Source: Laburnicola sp. R22_1 (taxonomy: Eukaryota > Ascomycota > Dothideomycetes > Pleosporales > Didymosphaeriaceae). Taken from it: a DNA stretch of 64,000 bases. The notes below the pieces were generated by a model, which was not told the origin of the DNA, ran no database searches, and saw nothing but the letters and a program-made list of their open reading frames with translations. Position 1 is the stretch's first letter. Each line of letters starts with the position of its first letter. This document shows positions 1 through 9,867 of this stretch, in pieces. A program made the translations under genes and the position numbers. The stretch spans positions 1,106,501-1,170,500 of the forward strand of contig JACONQ010000013.1 of the NCBI GenBank assembly GCA_014281115.1. Reading direction: 5' to 3'.

Positions 1-403
1 TGATCGAACACACTTTCTAGCCGGAAGCGAGGCGTTGCATGTAAGTGACGCGACTCTAGAAGATCGTAGAACGATGGAAGCAATCCTAAGACAAATTATT
101 GCCAATAAATGAACTGATTCAGAAAGTCATAAAGTTGGTCTGTCCATTGAATGCGTCATATTGGAGTTGCAATCGGTCAGCTTAAAAATCATAAACACTT
201 CGTCGAGGAACAGCTAGGCTGATCTTCTGGACCATGCACAATACTTGTGGTACACAGGCTCCACAGTACATGGTACAGAAACCAGTATACCATTATACGT
301 AATTGTCTATGTATACCCACGACCTGAATGCCCGTCTTTTTGTCACCCATTGCGATCTATACACTTTTACTCCATGTCACTGTTATAACTACCATGCCCG
401 TCA
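1..403. other. Left-edge flank, no gene seen
   Basis: I see no supportable reading frame, RNA gene or repeat here. It is the 3' flank of the BCS1-like gene, which reads leftward, and base composition is ordinary for the gene-bearing part of the window. Confidence 0.5.
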
Positions 404-2267
404 TTAATTACCTGGTAGAGACAGAATCAAAGCTCCCTCAGAGAACTCTACCAGTGTTTCTGAGCTGTCTGAACCCGCTTTAGGCTGTGGCTGAACGATA
501 TCCTCCGCTTTATCGTCCTCTGGTGCCTGACCTCCGTTCTCTTTGATCCAAGCATCAACCTCTCCTAACGCCCGGATTGGATCGCCAAGACATAGTTGTA
601 AGAAGCCCTGGATCTGCGCGGCCGTGAAAGTATCGGGGGGAATCTTTTGACTGAAGGTTGTAGCGTACTCTTCGACCTCCTCGTTTGTATAGCCAAGCGA
701 CTCAATTGCGGCACGGCCAATCAGGCGCTTGAAGATATCGTGAGCAGCCTTGGGCATCATTTTTCCGAAGAAAAACTTGCGGTCGATACGGCCAGGACGG
801 GTCAAGGCTTCATCCAGCACATCCGGGTTATTTGAGGTCATGATGAGCAGACGTCCTTCGACTGACGTGTTGCTATCGATCGCATTGAGGAGTCCAGATA
901 GTGTTACCTTATTCCGCGGCCTAGGAATACGACCTAGCACTGGAGGAGCATGTGCAGGAAGAGGTACTGGTGGCATTGGTACGGTAGATGAAGGTCCCTG
1001 CTCCCGGCCAATGCCTGCAGTGTCGATATCCTCGATGACAACAATGCACTTGTGAGGCAGTGTCCGAAACAAACGATGAAGCTGCCCGTCACTGGCATAA
1101 CCCGTCGCCAGATTGATAACGTAGACATCGCAGCAAAGGTGGCCAGCAAGCGCCGAGCAGAAGGACGACTTGCCCGTGCCAGGTGGACCATGGAAAAGAT
1201 AACCGCGGCGATAAGGTACACCACAGTCTGCAAGTAGCTTCTTACACTTTGCGCTGTAGTAGTACTCCGCGTCGCGGATAAGCTCGGCCTTTGTATCGTC
1301 ATCCATGTCAATAGTGTCGAGTTTTCGTGTCGCCTTCATAACCGATGACCACATTGCGTTGTAATGCTCTCCTCCGCTTGAGAAATAGATTGTTGTCTGA
1401 CCAGCATTGTTCAGGACTTTATAGTCGTGACACTTCTTCAGAAAAGCATCGAACGGCTGTAGGGACCAACCGGGGGTATAAAGCATGATTGAGTTCGCGG
1501 GTGTGCCGGACTCATTCATAGTGTGGTCTAGACGTGTTAGTAGGGTGATGCGGGCATGAAGTCCGGATACTTACATCTGCTGGACTGACTCCTGGGATCC
1601 ATGGTACCGGTGCGAGTGAATAGAAACGGACGAAAGCCAACCCTAATCCAAGTAAGTATTTGAAGAAATCCGTGTATTGCCACATGGTAGAGAATACCAA
1701 GGCCGAATGTAGTCAAGCTTTGGCCCAGCGGCTGTACAGCAAACCATAAACTTACCAGAAGATCCTGTTCTTCCCTAGTGATGGAAGCCATCGCGACTCT
1801 TCAGCCTGACGTACTTGTGAGCGACCGCCCAATTCTAGCATCATGTAGCCTCTCATCGAGATCGATGGGTCGATCATGTCCCCATACCCAGTCACAACCG
1901 TGGCGCTAGTGGTAAGGCTGTTCTTGTTGATAACTTCTGAAGACATCCACAGAACAACTTCTTGGGCTACGGGATCGTTTTCGGATATCGAGATTTGACT
2001 TGTGAACGTGTGAAGGAAGAAATTTTTCAAGTGGCGCCACACAGGTGCAACCGCCTTGTAGAGTGCGATCAAGGCGACTGCTTTCTCGACCGTGGCACCC
2101 ATCCCAGGCTTCAGCTGAAATAGGAACCGCTGTAGGACCTCAATGAGAGGGTAAGCATTAGCAGTGGCTCGCTTAAGATGCTGGGGAATAAGGCCCGGGG
2201 TGTCGACTGGTTCGCGGTATAGCGTGAGCTCTTCTGAGACTCGCTCGGCAGGACGCGTTTCGTCCAT
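404..2267 (-). CDS. BCS1-like AAA ATPase (three exons, 567 aa)
   Basis: A mitochondrial-type or BCS1-related AAA+ ATPase. My model is exon 1 2267-1756, exon 2 1642-1575 and exon 3 1527-404, with GT-AG introns of 113 and 47 bp; the phases join cleanly to 567 aa. Exon 1 carries a hydrophobic stretch and the BCS1 N-terminal domain; the splice joins it to a segment ending PFLFTR that is typical of the family. The AAA core has Walker A GPPGTGKSS (about residues 307-315), Walker B VVIEDID (356-362), the SGLLNAIDS segment, the sensor-1 asparagine in IMTSNNPDVLDEALTRPGRID (about 426) and an arginine-rich RPGRID. BCS1 proper translocates the Rieske protein in the mitochondrial inner membrane; filamentous fungi have many paralogues of unknown substrate and this divergent copy is probably one. 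Start ATG at 2267 is the first in the exon-1 frame. It is divergent from the SDR gene. Confidence 0.85.
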
Positions 2268-2745
2268 TATAACGGTCGGAAGCCGCTGTTCTGTTGCGTC
2301 AGCATGTGTAATAAGAAGGCTGAAGGTGCGCAGATTGTTCTCTTGCGGCTGTAGCGAGCTATAGGCCCAGTACGGCTGTACTTTGGTGCTTGACGCACGC
2401 GAGACCGACGAAGAGTCACCGGTTCAACCAAGGTTGACACTTGGTGAAATGGCGGTACCGGACGATGAGCGCGCTATTGATTCGATCATATGTATATTTG
2501 CTTCCCTATCAAATACAAGTGTAACCTGGGAGACTAGTTGTGCTGCAGTGTGTGGTATTTGCTTAGCGCGAGGCTAGCCCCTTTTGGGATGGTGTGGTTA
2601 TAAAGACGTCATGTGTGAGCGTCTTTATAACCTCAAATAAAAAAAATTAGATTTTGAAACCTTCCTTCGCACCGATAGACCCACGGCATCCGCAATATTG
2701 GAAGCCACATCTGATCTATTTGATCATTCACACCAACATATCGCC
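2268..2745. promoter_or_regulatory. Bidirectional intergenic region, BCS1-like / SDR
   Basis: These 478 bp separate two divergent genes and should contain both promoters. The small open frames here have no recognisable product. The most visible element is a perfect inverted repeat at 2596-2632. A TATAAA-like string lies inside each arm, about 115-150 bp upstream of the SDR start codon. Confidence 0.5.
2596..2632. repeat. Perfect 13-bp inverted repeat (hairpin or dyad)
   Basis: Arms GGTTATAAAGACG (2596-2608) and its exact reverse complement (2620-2632) are separated by 11 nt. It lies in the shared promoter region and could be a dyad operator-type site or a small palindromic insertion. Function is not shown by the sequence. 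Confidence 0.7.
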
Positions 2746-3840
2746 ATGGCCGCAACACACGATATGAGAGTTGAGAGGCTTTTCTCAGTCAAGGACTATA
2801 TTTGCGTAATCACTGGAGGAGGGTAGGTAAATAAGGCCCAGCTGCGTCGCACATGATAGCTGACGAAATGGATCTGCAGGTCTGGCATCGGCTTGATGTC
2901 TGCCCAAGCTTTGGCGGCGAACGGTAGATCGACCTAAGACCGATCTTGTTCTTGAGCGTGGCTGACCACGTTAGGCGCTAAGGTCTACATCACCGGGCGA
3001 CGTAAGTGCACCACACCATCGCGACGTTAGGTGCAAGTTATAAAGCTGACATTTGCACCAGGCAAAGAAGCTCTCGAGACCGCCGCGAAATCTCATGACC
3101 CCCCCGAAGGAGGCCAGATCATCCCGTACGTGCCCCCGCTTCACCAGTGAACACCGATCCTGATTACTAGCAGTCTTGGTCCCTGCGACGTCACCAAGAA
3201 AGATGACCTCGAGAACCTCTACCAGGAACTTTCCAAACGTGAGAAGTACATCAATCTCCTCATCGCCGCAGCTGGCATCTCTGGCGAGAAGGCTGAACCT
3301 GACACGGAACACGCTGGCACCCTCAAGGAGAAGCTTTGGAACAATGAGTCCTTTGAGGGTTGGAACGAGACCTACAACACCGACGTGACCTCTGTGTACT
3401 TCAGCGTTGTCGCCCTACTTCCCCTCTTGCAAGCCGGCACAGAAACACAGGGCCATCTCTCCGCTTCCGTCATCGTCATCTCATCCATGTCGGGCATCAT
3501 GAGCCATGCACAGGGCCACTTCAGTTACAACGCTGCGAAGGGCGCCACCGTACACTTGACAAAGTTGATGTCAGCGGAGTTCCAGAAAGCCAAGGTTCGG
3601 GTGAACAGCATTGCACCAGGTTACTTCCCGAGCGAGATGACCGCTAAGGAGAGCGACGAGAAGCAGAAGAGCCAATTGCCTGATGAGAAGATCCAGGAGA
3701 AGGGACACGTGCCGATGGGAAGGGCGGGAGCGGACGAGGAGATGGCGCAGGCGGTGCTCTTCTTGACCAAGAACGCTTACGTCAATGGGGAGATCCTTGC
3801 AGTTGATGGCGGTGTCTTGAATGTTGTTGCCGGAAGGTAA
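2746..3840 (+). CDS. Short-chain dehydrogenase/reductase (five exons, 292 aa)
   Basis: A classical NAD(P)-dependent SDR. Exons are 2746-2822, 2880-2923, 2975-3001, 3062-3125 and 3174-3840; the four GT-AG introns are 48-60 bp and the phases join to 292 aa plus stop. The cofactor-binding glycine motif TGGGSGIG (residues 23-30) is built across the first splice junction, which fixes that intron. Further motifs are CDVT (75-78), an NNAG-equivalent AAAG (about 102-105), N139, the catalytic serine in VISSMSG (174-177), the YNAAK catalytic Tyr189/Lys193, and the PG motif after it. The C-terminus has the usual G-E-I-L-A-V-D-GG strand of SDRs, so the fold is complete. The substrate cannot be read from the sequence. 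The final exon alone is open much further upstream, but only the spliced model supplies the nucleotide-binding site. Confidence 0.9.
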
Positions 3841-4187
3841 GCGGTGGAATTGTGAGGAAGTGCTCTCGGAGGCATGTCACGGCTGTATCTCATGTTAATT
3901 ATGATATATGTATACAACTTGCAAACCAATCAAGTTCTACCCAGTCTCTTCCCTCTCCCAATCCATGGGTGTCGTGAATTCAGCACCTCCATCTTCGCCA
4001 CGCTAGGAATTGATATTACCCACCGTCATCTTGCCATCACCCGTATCATCTGCAACTATCTCATTGTATTCCGTACCGAATCTGGGCTCAACAATGTCGA
4101 TCATTTGCCCACCCTCGCAGATGCATGGAGAGGAGAGGAATTGGATGTCCGACAGCAAAAGAGAAAACCGAAAGGGCGCCGGATGAT
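3841..4187. other. SDR 3' flank up to the transposon insertion
   Basis: No gene supported. A 122-codon frame runs through here but continues into the transposon TIR, so it is accidental. It ends at the TA dinucleotide (4188-4189) duplicated by the Pogo-1 insertion. Confidence 0.5.
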
Positions 4188-4189
4188 TA

Positions 4190-4238
4190 CCCTGTCTCGG
4201 CAGTCAATGCGCACCGTCACTCAATGCGCAACCCCAAC
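4190..4238 (+). repeat. Pogo-1 left TIR (49 bp)
   Basis: It is identical in reverse complement to 6267-6315. Inside it the 10-mer TCAATGCGCA occurs twice (about 4203-4212 and 4221-4230), the iteron arrangement expected of transposase-binding sites. Confidence 0.92.
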
Positions 4239-4351
4239 GTAATCGCTCAGCCAGCAATATGAGGCTATAGAGCTCTACACAAAAGCTTTTATCGCGAGAT
4301 TTTCTAGAGTTGGCTTCTCATAGAGCTATAGATGATTGCTAGCTAGTCAGA

Positions 4352-6226
4352 TTATAGATATCTGCTTGGTGTTCTGATTATACGGCCACAGCGCGATGAT
4401 GGCGTTGATGGCGCAGATGCCGCCGCATCAACGCGTACAGGTGCTGGCGTAGATTTCTTCCTCTTTGTAACTGTATGAGTAGCTTTTGAAGCTTTCTGAC
4501 TTCCCTTTTTGGCAATTTTGAGACGTTTTTGAAGTTGTTGTTGAGTCTTGCGAGCCTGTTGACGGAGGCGTCGCTCAGCAGCTTGATCAGCTTTCTCCTT
4601 GGCGCGCGCATCTCTGGCTGCTGCCCGCTTAACGCGCTTCTCCTGCTGTAAACGAGCTTTAAGCTGTTTATTAGCTATATGGATCTCTTGCTGCTGAGCT
4701 TTTTGGAGTTGTAACTGTTGTTTTTCAGCCTCCTGCTGGCTGAGCGAGTTACGCGCCCTCTGTACGCGGGCAGGTGACCAGAAAACTGCTCCTCTATGCC
4801 ACTCCTTAGGTTGCTCTAAGGGCAGAGTCTTTCCTTTTGTTTGACGCCGTTTCTGGTTTGCAAGAGCTTCTCGGAGACCCTTATTTTCATGCTCTAGGAG
4901 CTGCTTTTGTACAGAGATTGAGTGTATCGTCTGGCTCAGCTTACGCGACTCCTCAGTCGCGATATCCTTCACAGTGGAGCGTAACAGTCGCTCTATTTTA
5001 CGCCAATCTGACGCGCTAAGTACTGAGGTAGAGCTCACTGGTGATTCTGGCTCTGGCAGAGTCTCTTTGTTAAACCTTTTGAGGATAGGCGTTGGATCTG
5101 GCGGCGAGATACCTGTACACTCAAAAGCTTTGGTAATCAACTGCGGCGTAACTGACGTCGTCCAGGCCTTCCAGAATAGCGTAAAGAAGTCTCTTTTGGC
5201 GATTGTTGACAGTCCTTGGCTCCTATACAGGTATCCGGAGAGCTCGTCAGAGTAGGCAGCTGAGAGAGACTTAAATACGCAGACGTCAAGAGGCTGCAGC
5301 GTATGAGTCGCATGAGGGGGAAATATCGCAAGGAGGATCTTATTCTGATCGCAGTAGTTGATAAAATCCATAGTAACGTGAGATCCATGCCCATCAAGGA
5401 CTAGGAGTCGCCACTGCCGTCGAGCCTTCTCCTTTGTACAGCGATCAAACACCTGTTTAAGCCATTGAAGCCCTATCTCATTGTTTGACCATCCAGAGGT
5501 TGATGAGGTGATAAAGACTCTGTGAGAATTGACGTTGATTTCTTCAACCCAGCTTGATTGTAGAGTCGCGGCGTCAGATCGATAGATTAGCGCTGGATCA
5601 ACAGTAGATCCGTCGGCGCATATACATGCGATGAGCGAGATCCACTCACGGCTGCCGTCCTGTATAGATTGCCTTACTTGGCGACTCTCATATAGAGGCC
5701 TATCGAAGATCCTTTTTGAGCGGCCAGTGATACCAAGGAGGAAGCCTTTCTCGTCCATATTGTACGTATGCTGAGGCTCTACACTATACTCTGTAATTTT
5801 CTTGTGTAGAAGCTCAAAGTAGAGCCTGTATTTTGCCTCTGAATCAGCCTTGTGGCGATTGCTGTCAACCCCAGTCGTCCATCGTGAGATCAAGGAGTCG
5901 GGGTTGCGCCTAACAAAGCGATCAACCCAGGACATGCTGACGTCTCTTTTTGCCATGTAGGAAGCAAAATTTTGTATCATCTGCCGTGTAGGAGGAAGGC
6001 CACGCTCAGTAAGGTAGGTGATATATTGTAGAAGCCCCTTTTCTTGTTGTGGATGGAGTAGACGACGTGTACCATCAGTGATAGTACGCGCCTGCGTGAC
6101 GCGTTGGTGCCTGCGCGTCAACGTAGAGCGTACAACACCAAATTCTTTGGCGATTTTATTGTATGATAAAAATTCTCCTGGTTCTTGCGCTTCGATTGCT
6201 GCTATCGCGGCGTTAATTGGGTCCAT
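4352..6226 (-). CDS. Pogo/Fot1-type DDE transposase (624 aa, intact)
   Basis: Cut-and-paste transposase of the DDE superfamily-endonuclease group with a CENP-B-like N-terminus. I start at the ATG at 6226 (MDPINAAIAAIE), the usual start of this family; the frame is open a few codons further upstream but without an ATG. Residues about 1-50 form a psq-type helix-turn-helix and about 55-125 a second, CENP-B-type helix-turn-helix. The catalytic triad is visible as NMDEKGF (Asp158), LVLDGHGSH (Asp278) and HTLQPLDV (Asp314). The C-terminal third is a highly charged Lys/Arg/Gln-rich coiled coil, about residues 430-590. There are no internal stops or frameshifts, and length is normal to slightly long. 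It occupies nearly the whole of Pogo-1. Confidence 0.93.
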   Translation of the reverse strand: MDPINAAIAAIEAQEPGEFLSYNKIAKEFGVVRSTLTRRHQRVTQARTITDGTRRLLHPQQEKGLLQYITYLTERGLPPTRQMIQNFASYMAKRDVSMSWVDRFVRRNPDSLISRWTTGVDSNRHKADSEAKYRLYFELLHKKITEYSVEPQHTYNMDEKGFLLGITGRSKRIFDRPLYESRQVRQSIQDGSREWISLIACICADGSTVDPALIYRSDAATLQSSWVEEINVNSHRVFITSSTSGWSNNEIGLQWLKQVFDRCTKEKARRQWRLLVLDGHGSHVTMDFINYCDQNKILLAIFPPHATHTLQPLDVCVFKSLSAAYSDELSGYLYRSQGLSTIAKRDFFTLFWKAWTTSVTPQLITKAFECTGISPPDPTPILKRFNKETLPEPESPVSSTSVLSASDWRKIERLLRSTVKDIATEESRKLSQTIHSISVQKQLLEHENKGLREALANQKRRQTKGKTLPLEQPKEWHRGAVFWSPARVQRARNSLSQQEAEKQQLQLQKAQQQEIHIANKQLKARLQQEKRVKRAAARDARAKEKADQAAERRLRQQARKTQQQLQKRLKIAKKGSQKASKATHTVTKRKKSTPAPVRVDAAASAPSTPSSRCGRIIRTPSRYL

Positions 6227-6266
6227 ATTGGTGGAGTTGGGGCGCGTCAAAGTTGGGGCGCGTCAT

Positions 6267-6315
6267 GTTGGGGTTGCGCATTGAGTGACGGTGCGCATTG
6301 ACTGCCGAGACAGGG
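6267..6315 (-). repeat. Pogo-1 right TIR (49 bp)
   Basis: Perfect inverted copy of 4190-4238. Just inside it, at about 6235-6264, a 15-bp unit reading TTGGGGCGCGTCA plus spacer is repeated in tandem, between the TIR and the transposase start. Confidence 0.92.
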
Positions 6316-6317
6316 TA

Positions 6318-7791
6318 ATGAACAAGCGTCTTGGCGAAAACAAGCCTCGCAAGCTCTTCTACTCCATCTTCGCTATCATTGCCCTAGCACGCGCTGTACT
6401 TTGAATTTCCATCTCAAAATCTTCGTGCTCTACTGTCCTTCATCATCATGTGCTAATGTTTCTATTTCTGTCTGGCGATCTTGCGATGGACAGTCCTGCT
6501 GCATGTCCGGCGCTTACCCGTGGCTGCGCCTGCCCTCGGGAACGCAGCCTCAAGGTAGAGTCCGACTGCGACGCTCGCAAGATAATCTTCCTCCGTCCAA
6601 GTTCTTAAAGTCTAGATCGTCCACCAGATCGTACAAATCAGTTACAAGGCCGAGTCCTTCCTGCACAACCTTCGACCTAGACAAGACCGGGCGATGGGCG
6701 ATGGACCGATCATCGCATGAAACTGTGTCCAGAACTCTTAGTGTCTTCTATGACTTACGTTGTGGCGGAGAACATCTTGCCTGTGCGTTATTGCGAAGAA
6801 GGCGTCCAGCCAGACACTCGTAGAAGATGGCCCTCTTCGCGCGGGACAGGTTTTGCTGATTGGTTGACACACGTTCACCCATTCAGTCAGACACTACGCC
6901 GCAAAGAACGTGCCGCACGGGAATGTACACAGCAAGTTTACGGAGTGTGGCGTGGCGGACCGATCCCAATGTGTTTGCGGCGCCGTGTAGAATTAGCCCT
7001 ACAACGTGGTCACGCGTCACATACAGCCATCGAATGGGTGAATGGGATGCAAAACTACGGTGGTGGAGCTACGGCATAATGATTACATGCTCTCCTACGG
7101 TCGGCGCGTCTCTCATCCATCTGATTCAGTCGCCTCTTACGGGCTTCGCTAACTTCACCACGGTTGAGGAAAAGGATCGCCGCCAAACCTGGAGTATATC
7201 AAGCAGGTCTCGGGCACCGAATCTATCCCTGCACTCGCCACTTTTGGGGCGCTTCTACGCCCTCTGCGAAATATCTGACCAATAGACCCTGATGACACCC
7301 ACCAGCCAAACCCGCGAACTTGGCTTTCAGTCTTTAGTACTTTGTGCGCAGTACGATGGATCCTTCGATCGTCGTTTTACCAACCATCGAAAGCATATCC
7401 TGATGTCCGCACAGGGCCTGAACGTCACATACTAAATCTCTTACATGCACCAGGTCGTATACCTGCACGAAACGAGCGAGGATTTCTGACAAGAGCAGAC
7501 GCCCGTGCCTTGTTGGCTGAACGATTGCGGACAAGGCCCAATCTGCATCCGAGTCTCGCCCTGGAACCCACATTATTCCGCGGCACAGGGCTGACAGGCA
7601 AGTTTTGTCGACACCAAGGAAGGACCTAGGTAGTAGTACGCAGTCGAAAGGCACCCCGTTAGACCCGAGGGATCGTTTATCTTAATGCGAGATCAACTTT
7701 GACTGGGCTGCTTCCTCACTCTAGCTGGGATGTCCTCCTAAGCATTTCGATTCCTTCTTGCCATAGGAAAGCGAAGGGCTGCAGAACCGTG
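6318..7791. other. Gene-poor 1.5-kb interval, no product recognised
   Basis: Several overlapping frames of 95-141 codons occur on both strands, but none shows a recognisable domain, conserved motif or convincing splice-linked partner. Base composition is like the neighbouring genes, with no RIP signature. It could hold a decayed gene, a non-coding transcript or the 5' part of the following gene; I cannot decide. Confidence 0.4.
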
Positions 7792-9111
7792 ATGCCCACA
7801 TCATCTGCGTACGGCCTCGAGGATACCGCGGGAAAAGCTAGCCAGCCACTGTTGAACGTCTGCATCATTTTCGCCATATTGGAGACCGTCTTCGTCATCG
7901 CCTTCGTCTTCTCTTGGCATTATAACAAGGGCAACAACAGCAACAACACTAAAGGCGTATATATATTAATCCTTGTCGGCTACATCTTTTGCTTCAGTGG
8001 AGTGATAATTGGCGTATGTAAGTATTCATCATCCAAGCATGAGACGTACATTAATAGAGTGAAGTGAAGCTCACCCTTGGCGGAGCTGGACAGCATACGC
8101 ATTCTCTACGTCCCCAGACAGTCCAACGGATGCTCAAACTTGTCAAAACACACGAATTTGTATACGTACTTTCAGTTCCGTTTCCGAAACTTGCGATCCT
8201 CTGCCTCTACTTTCGGCTCTTCACGGGAAAAGTGGCCAAGCTAATCCTATACGCAACTGGCCTGGTCATCATTATCACTTCGCTCTTTGGAGTCATATCG
8301 GCTTTCGCCAACTGCAGGCCTTTCAGCGCCTTTTGGGACTTGTCGCGTTCTTCTTACTGCACCATGGATCCTACTACAGCGTTCAGGTTCTTTAGTGTTC
8401 CAAACATGGCAACAGATGCCGCCCTGCTTTTGATCCCTCTACCAGCACTTTTCCAACTGAACAGCGGAATGTGGAGAAGAGTTGGCGTGGCTCTTACTTT
8501 CATTGTCAGTACCGTGTAAGACACCTGGTGCAATGTACTGAGCTGAACTGACACCTGATAGGGGCATCGTTACCGCTGTATTGCGCTTCACGGCTTTTCT
8601 TAAAACCGACTTGTTCGAAGACGTCACCTACTACTCTGTCTCTACAACGAGCTGGACCATAATCGAGCCTGGCGTTCACTTGATGGGAGGCACGGTGCCA
8701 ACGCTCAGGCCCCTGATTCGGCGGTTGTTCAGCCAGATGCAAAAGCCGTCCATGTCGACTTCGCGATCGGCGACGCAGCCTTTCTCGCCCAACAGTCCTT
8801 CGGTGCCTAATACGGCCGCGATGGAAGGTCCAAGCCTGATGAAGAAGTCTTCGGCGAAAGACATGGTCCCCACGATTGGGCGAGCACCAAGCAGAGCGAT
8901 GCGCTTGGACGACTACCATTACATGCAGTACGGGTCTGGTGTCCACAGTCTACGTTCGGAGGATGAAGAGAGCATGGTGTGCGCTGACGTGGTTTTGCAC
9001 GAGACGATGAGGAGACAGGGTAGAAACCCAGATGGCAGTCTCCAGACGTGGTCGTTGCAGCCTGTGCAGTTTAGCCCATTGCGGACGTCGTTCTTTTTCG
9101 AGAAGGGTTGA
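7792..9111 (+). CDS. Fungal rhodopsin-domain integral membrane protein (three exons, 409 aa)
   Basis: A seven-transmembrane protein of the fungal rhodopsin-like/PTH11-related family (the domain formerly called a fungal integral membrane domain). Exons are 7792-8013, 8058-8515 and 8562-9111; the introns are 44 and 46 bp and the phases join to 409 aa. Hydrophobic segments lie at about residues 20-40, 56-74, 100-120, 131-150, 180-200, 214-232 and 247-265. The segment KLAILCLYFRLF, the NCRPFSAFWD loop and the DAALLLIPLPALFQL helix are characteristic. The C-terminal ~140 residues are Ser/Pro-rich and probably cytoplasmic. I chose the ATG at 7792; the frame is open further upstream without an earlier ATG, so an extra 5' exon is possible. 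The first intron could use either of two overlapping donors; only the one at 8014 keeps the frame. Members are proposed surface receptors, but the ligand is unknown. Confidence 0.8.
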
Positions 9112-9867
9112 GGTATGACGCGCTCATATGCTAGATATCTGTCATAGTAATGGTGCGTTTTAATAGTCGAACTGCTAGACTGACTGGTCGCGTGCGGCGT
9201 TGCCTTTTCTGTACATAGTGCGAATGGACGCGTACCGGAGAAACGACCGAAAGGCGATGGCATGCAGCTCACATTACACGTCGATAGGATGCTCCACTGC
9301 CGAGTGCCTGCGTGTTTACCACGTACATAGGATTTGGAGCGTAACAGCGGCAGCCTAGCTGAAGGGAGTCTGGAGCCCAAGCCAAGCGAGTCGGAAGCTG
9401 CAGGGCAGGGCGCAACCTCGACTCGACCTCGAAACCTCGACCGGCGCCCAAAAGAGGATTCTTTTTCCTTTTCACCCAGCGCCCGCACGACGGCTCCTCC
9501 AGGCAGGCAGGCCCCAACGCACCGCATACGCCGCATGGTTGGACGCAGGCTTCGCCCAACGACGCGTGCTGCAGCCCCTCCCACTGTCTGTCGCCCGGCA
9601 GAGCAGCGGTTGGAATTGGGAAAGTAGCTACACGGCCTTCCCCACGGCGACAACGGCTCCACGCAGCAGCCCGAGCCCACCACGAGCAGCGCCCTGCCGC
9701 CGCCCGAAGCTGCGAACGAACGCGCGCCCACCACGAGCAGACGCCCTCGACCGCGAGCGCCACGGCGGCGAGTTTAGGCGCCCGAGGAGCTCGATGCCGC
9801 AGACGACGCACGCCCGTGGCCGCCATTGAATTCGCCCCAAGGGAGCCTGGACGGTGCCCAAAGAAAC
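9112..9867. promoter_or_regulatory. sepH upstream region
   Basis: A 756-bp, GC-rich and pyrimidine-patterned stretch between the membrane-protein stop and the kinase ATG. It should hold the sepH promoter and 5' leader. Open frames on both strands are GC-rich shadows. No TATA box stands out. Confidence 0.4.

Larger units (their letters stand above)
4190..6315 (-). mobile_element. Pogo-1: intact pogo/Fot1-type DNA transposon
   Basis: A complete Tc1/mariner-superfamily element of the fungal pogo/Fot1 type. It has perfect 49-bp terminal inverted repeats, a TA target duplication (4188-4189 and 6316-6317) and one uninterrupted transposase gene on the minus strand. Unlike the two pogo-type elements at 44.3 and 58.5 kb, it has no RIP-type stop codons and keeps all catalytic residues, so it could be active or recently inserted. 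It lies between the SDR and the rhodopsin-type gene in GC-balanced DNA. Confidence 0.93.

Noticed and set aside
3874..4242. A 122-codon frame after the SDR gene
   Set aside because: It runs into the Pogo-1 terminal repeat and has no recognisable features.
4352..6250. Longer start for the Pogo-1 transposase at 6,250
   Set aside because: That codon is TTG; the first ATG, at 6,226, gives the family-typical MDP start and clears the repeated GC-rich leader.
6401..7654. Overlapping 95-141 codon frames between Pogo-1 and the membrane protein
   Set aside because: No domain, no consistent splice model, several begin with non-ATG codons; left as unassigned sequence.
9826..9867. sepH start at 9,826
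   Set aside because: The codon is TTG; the first in-frame ATG is at 9,868.
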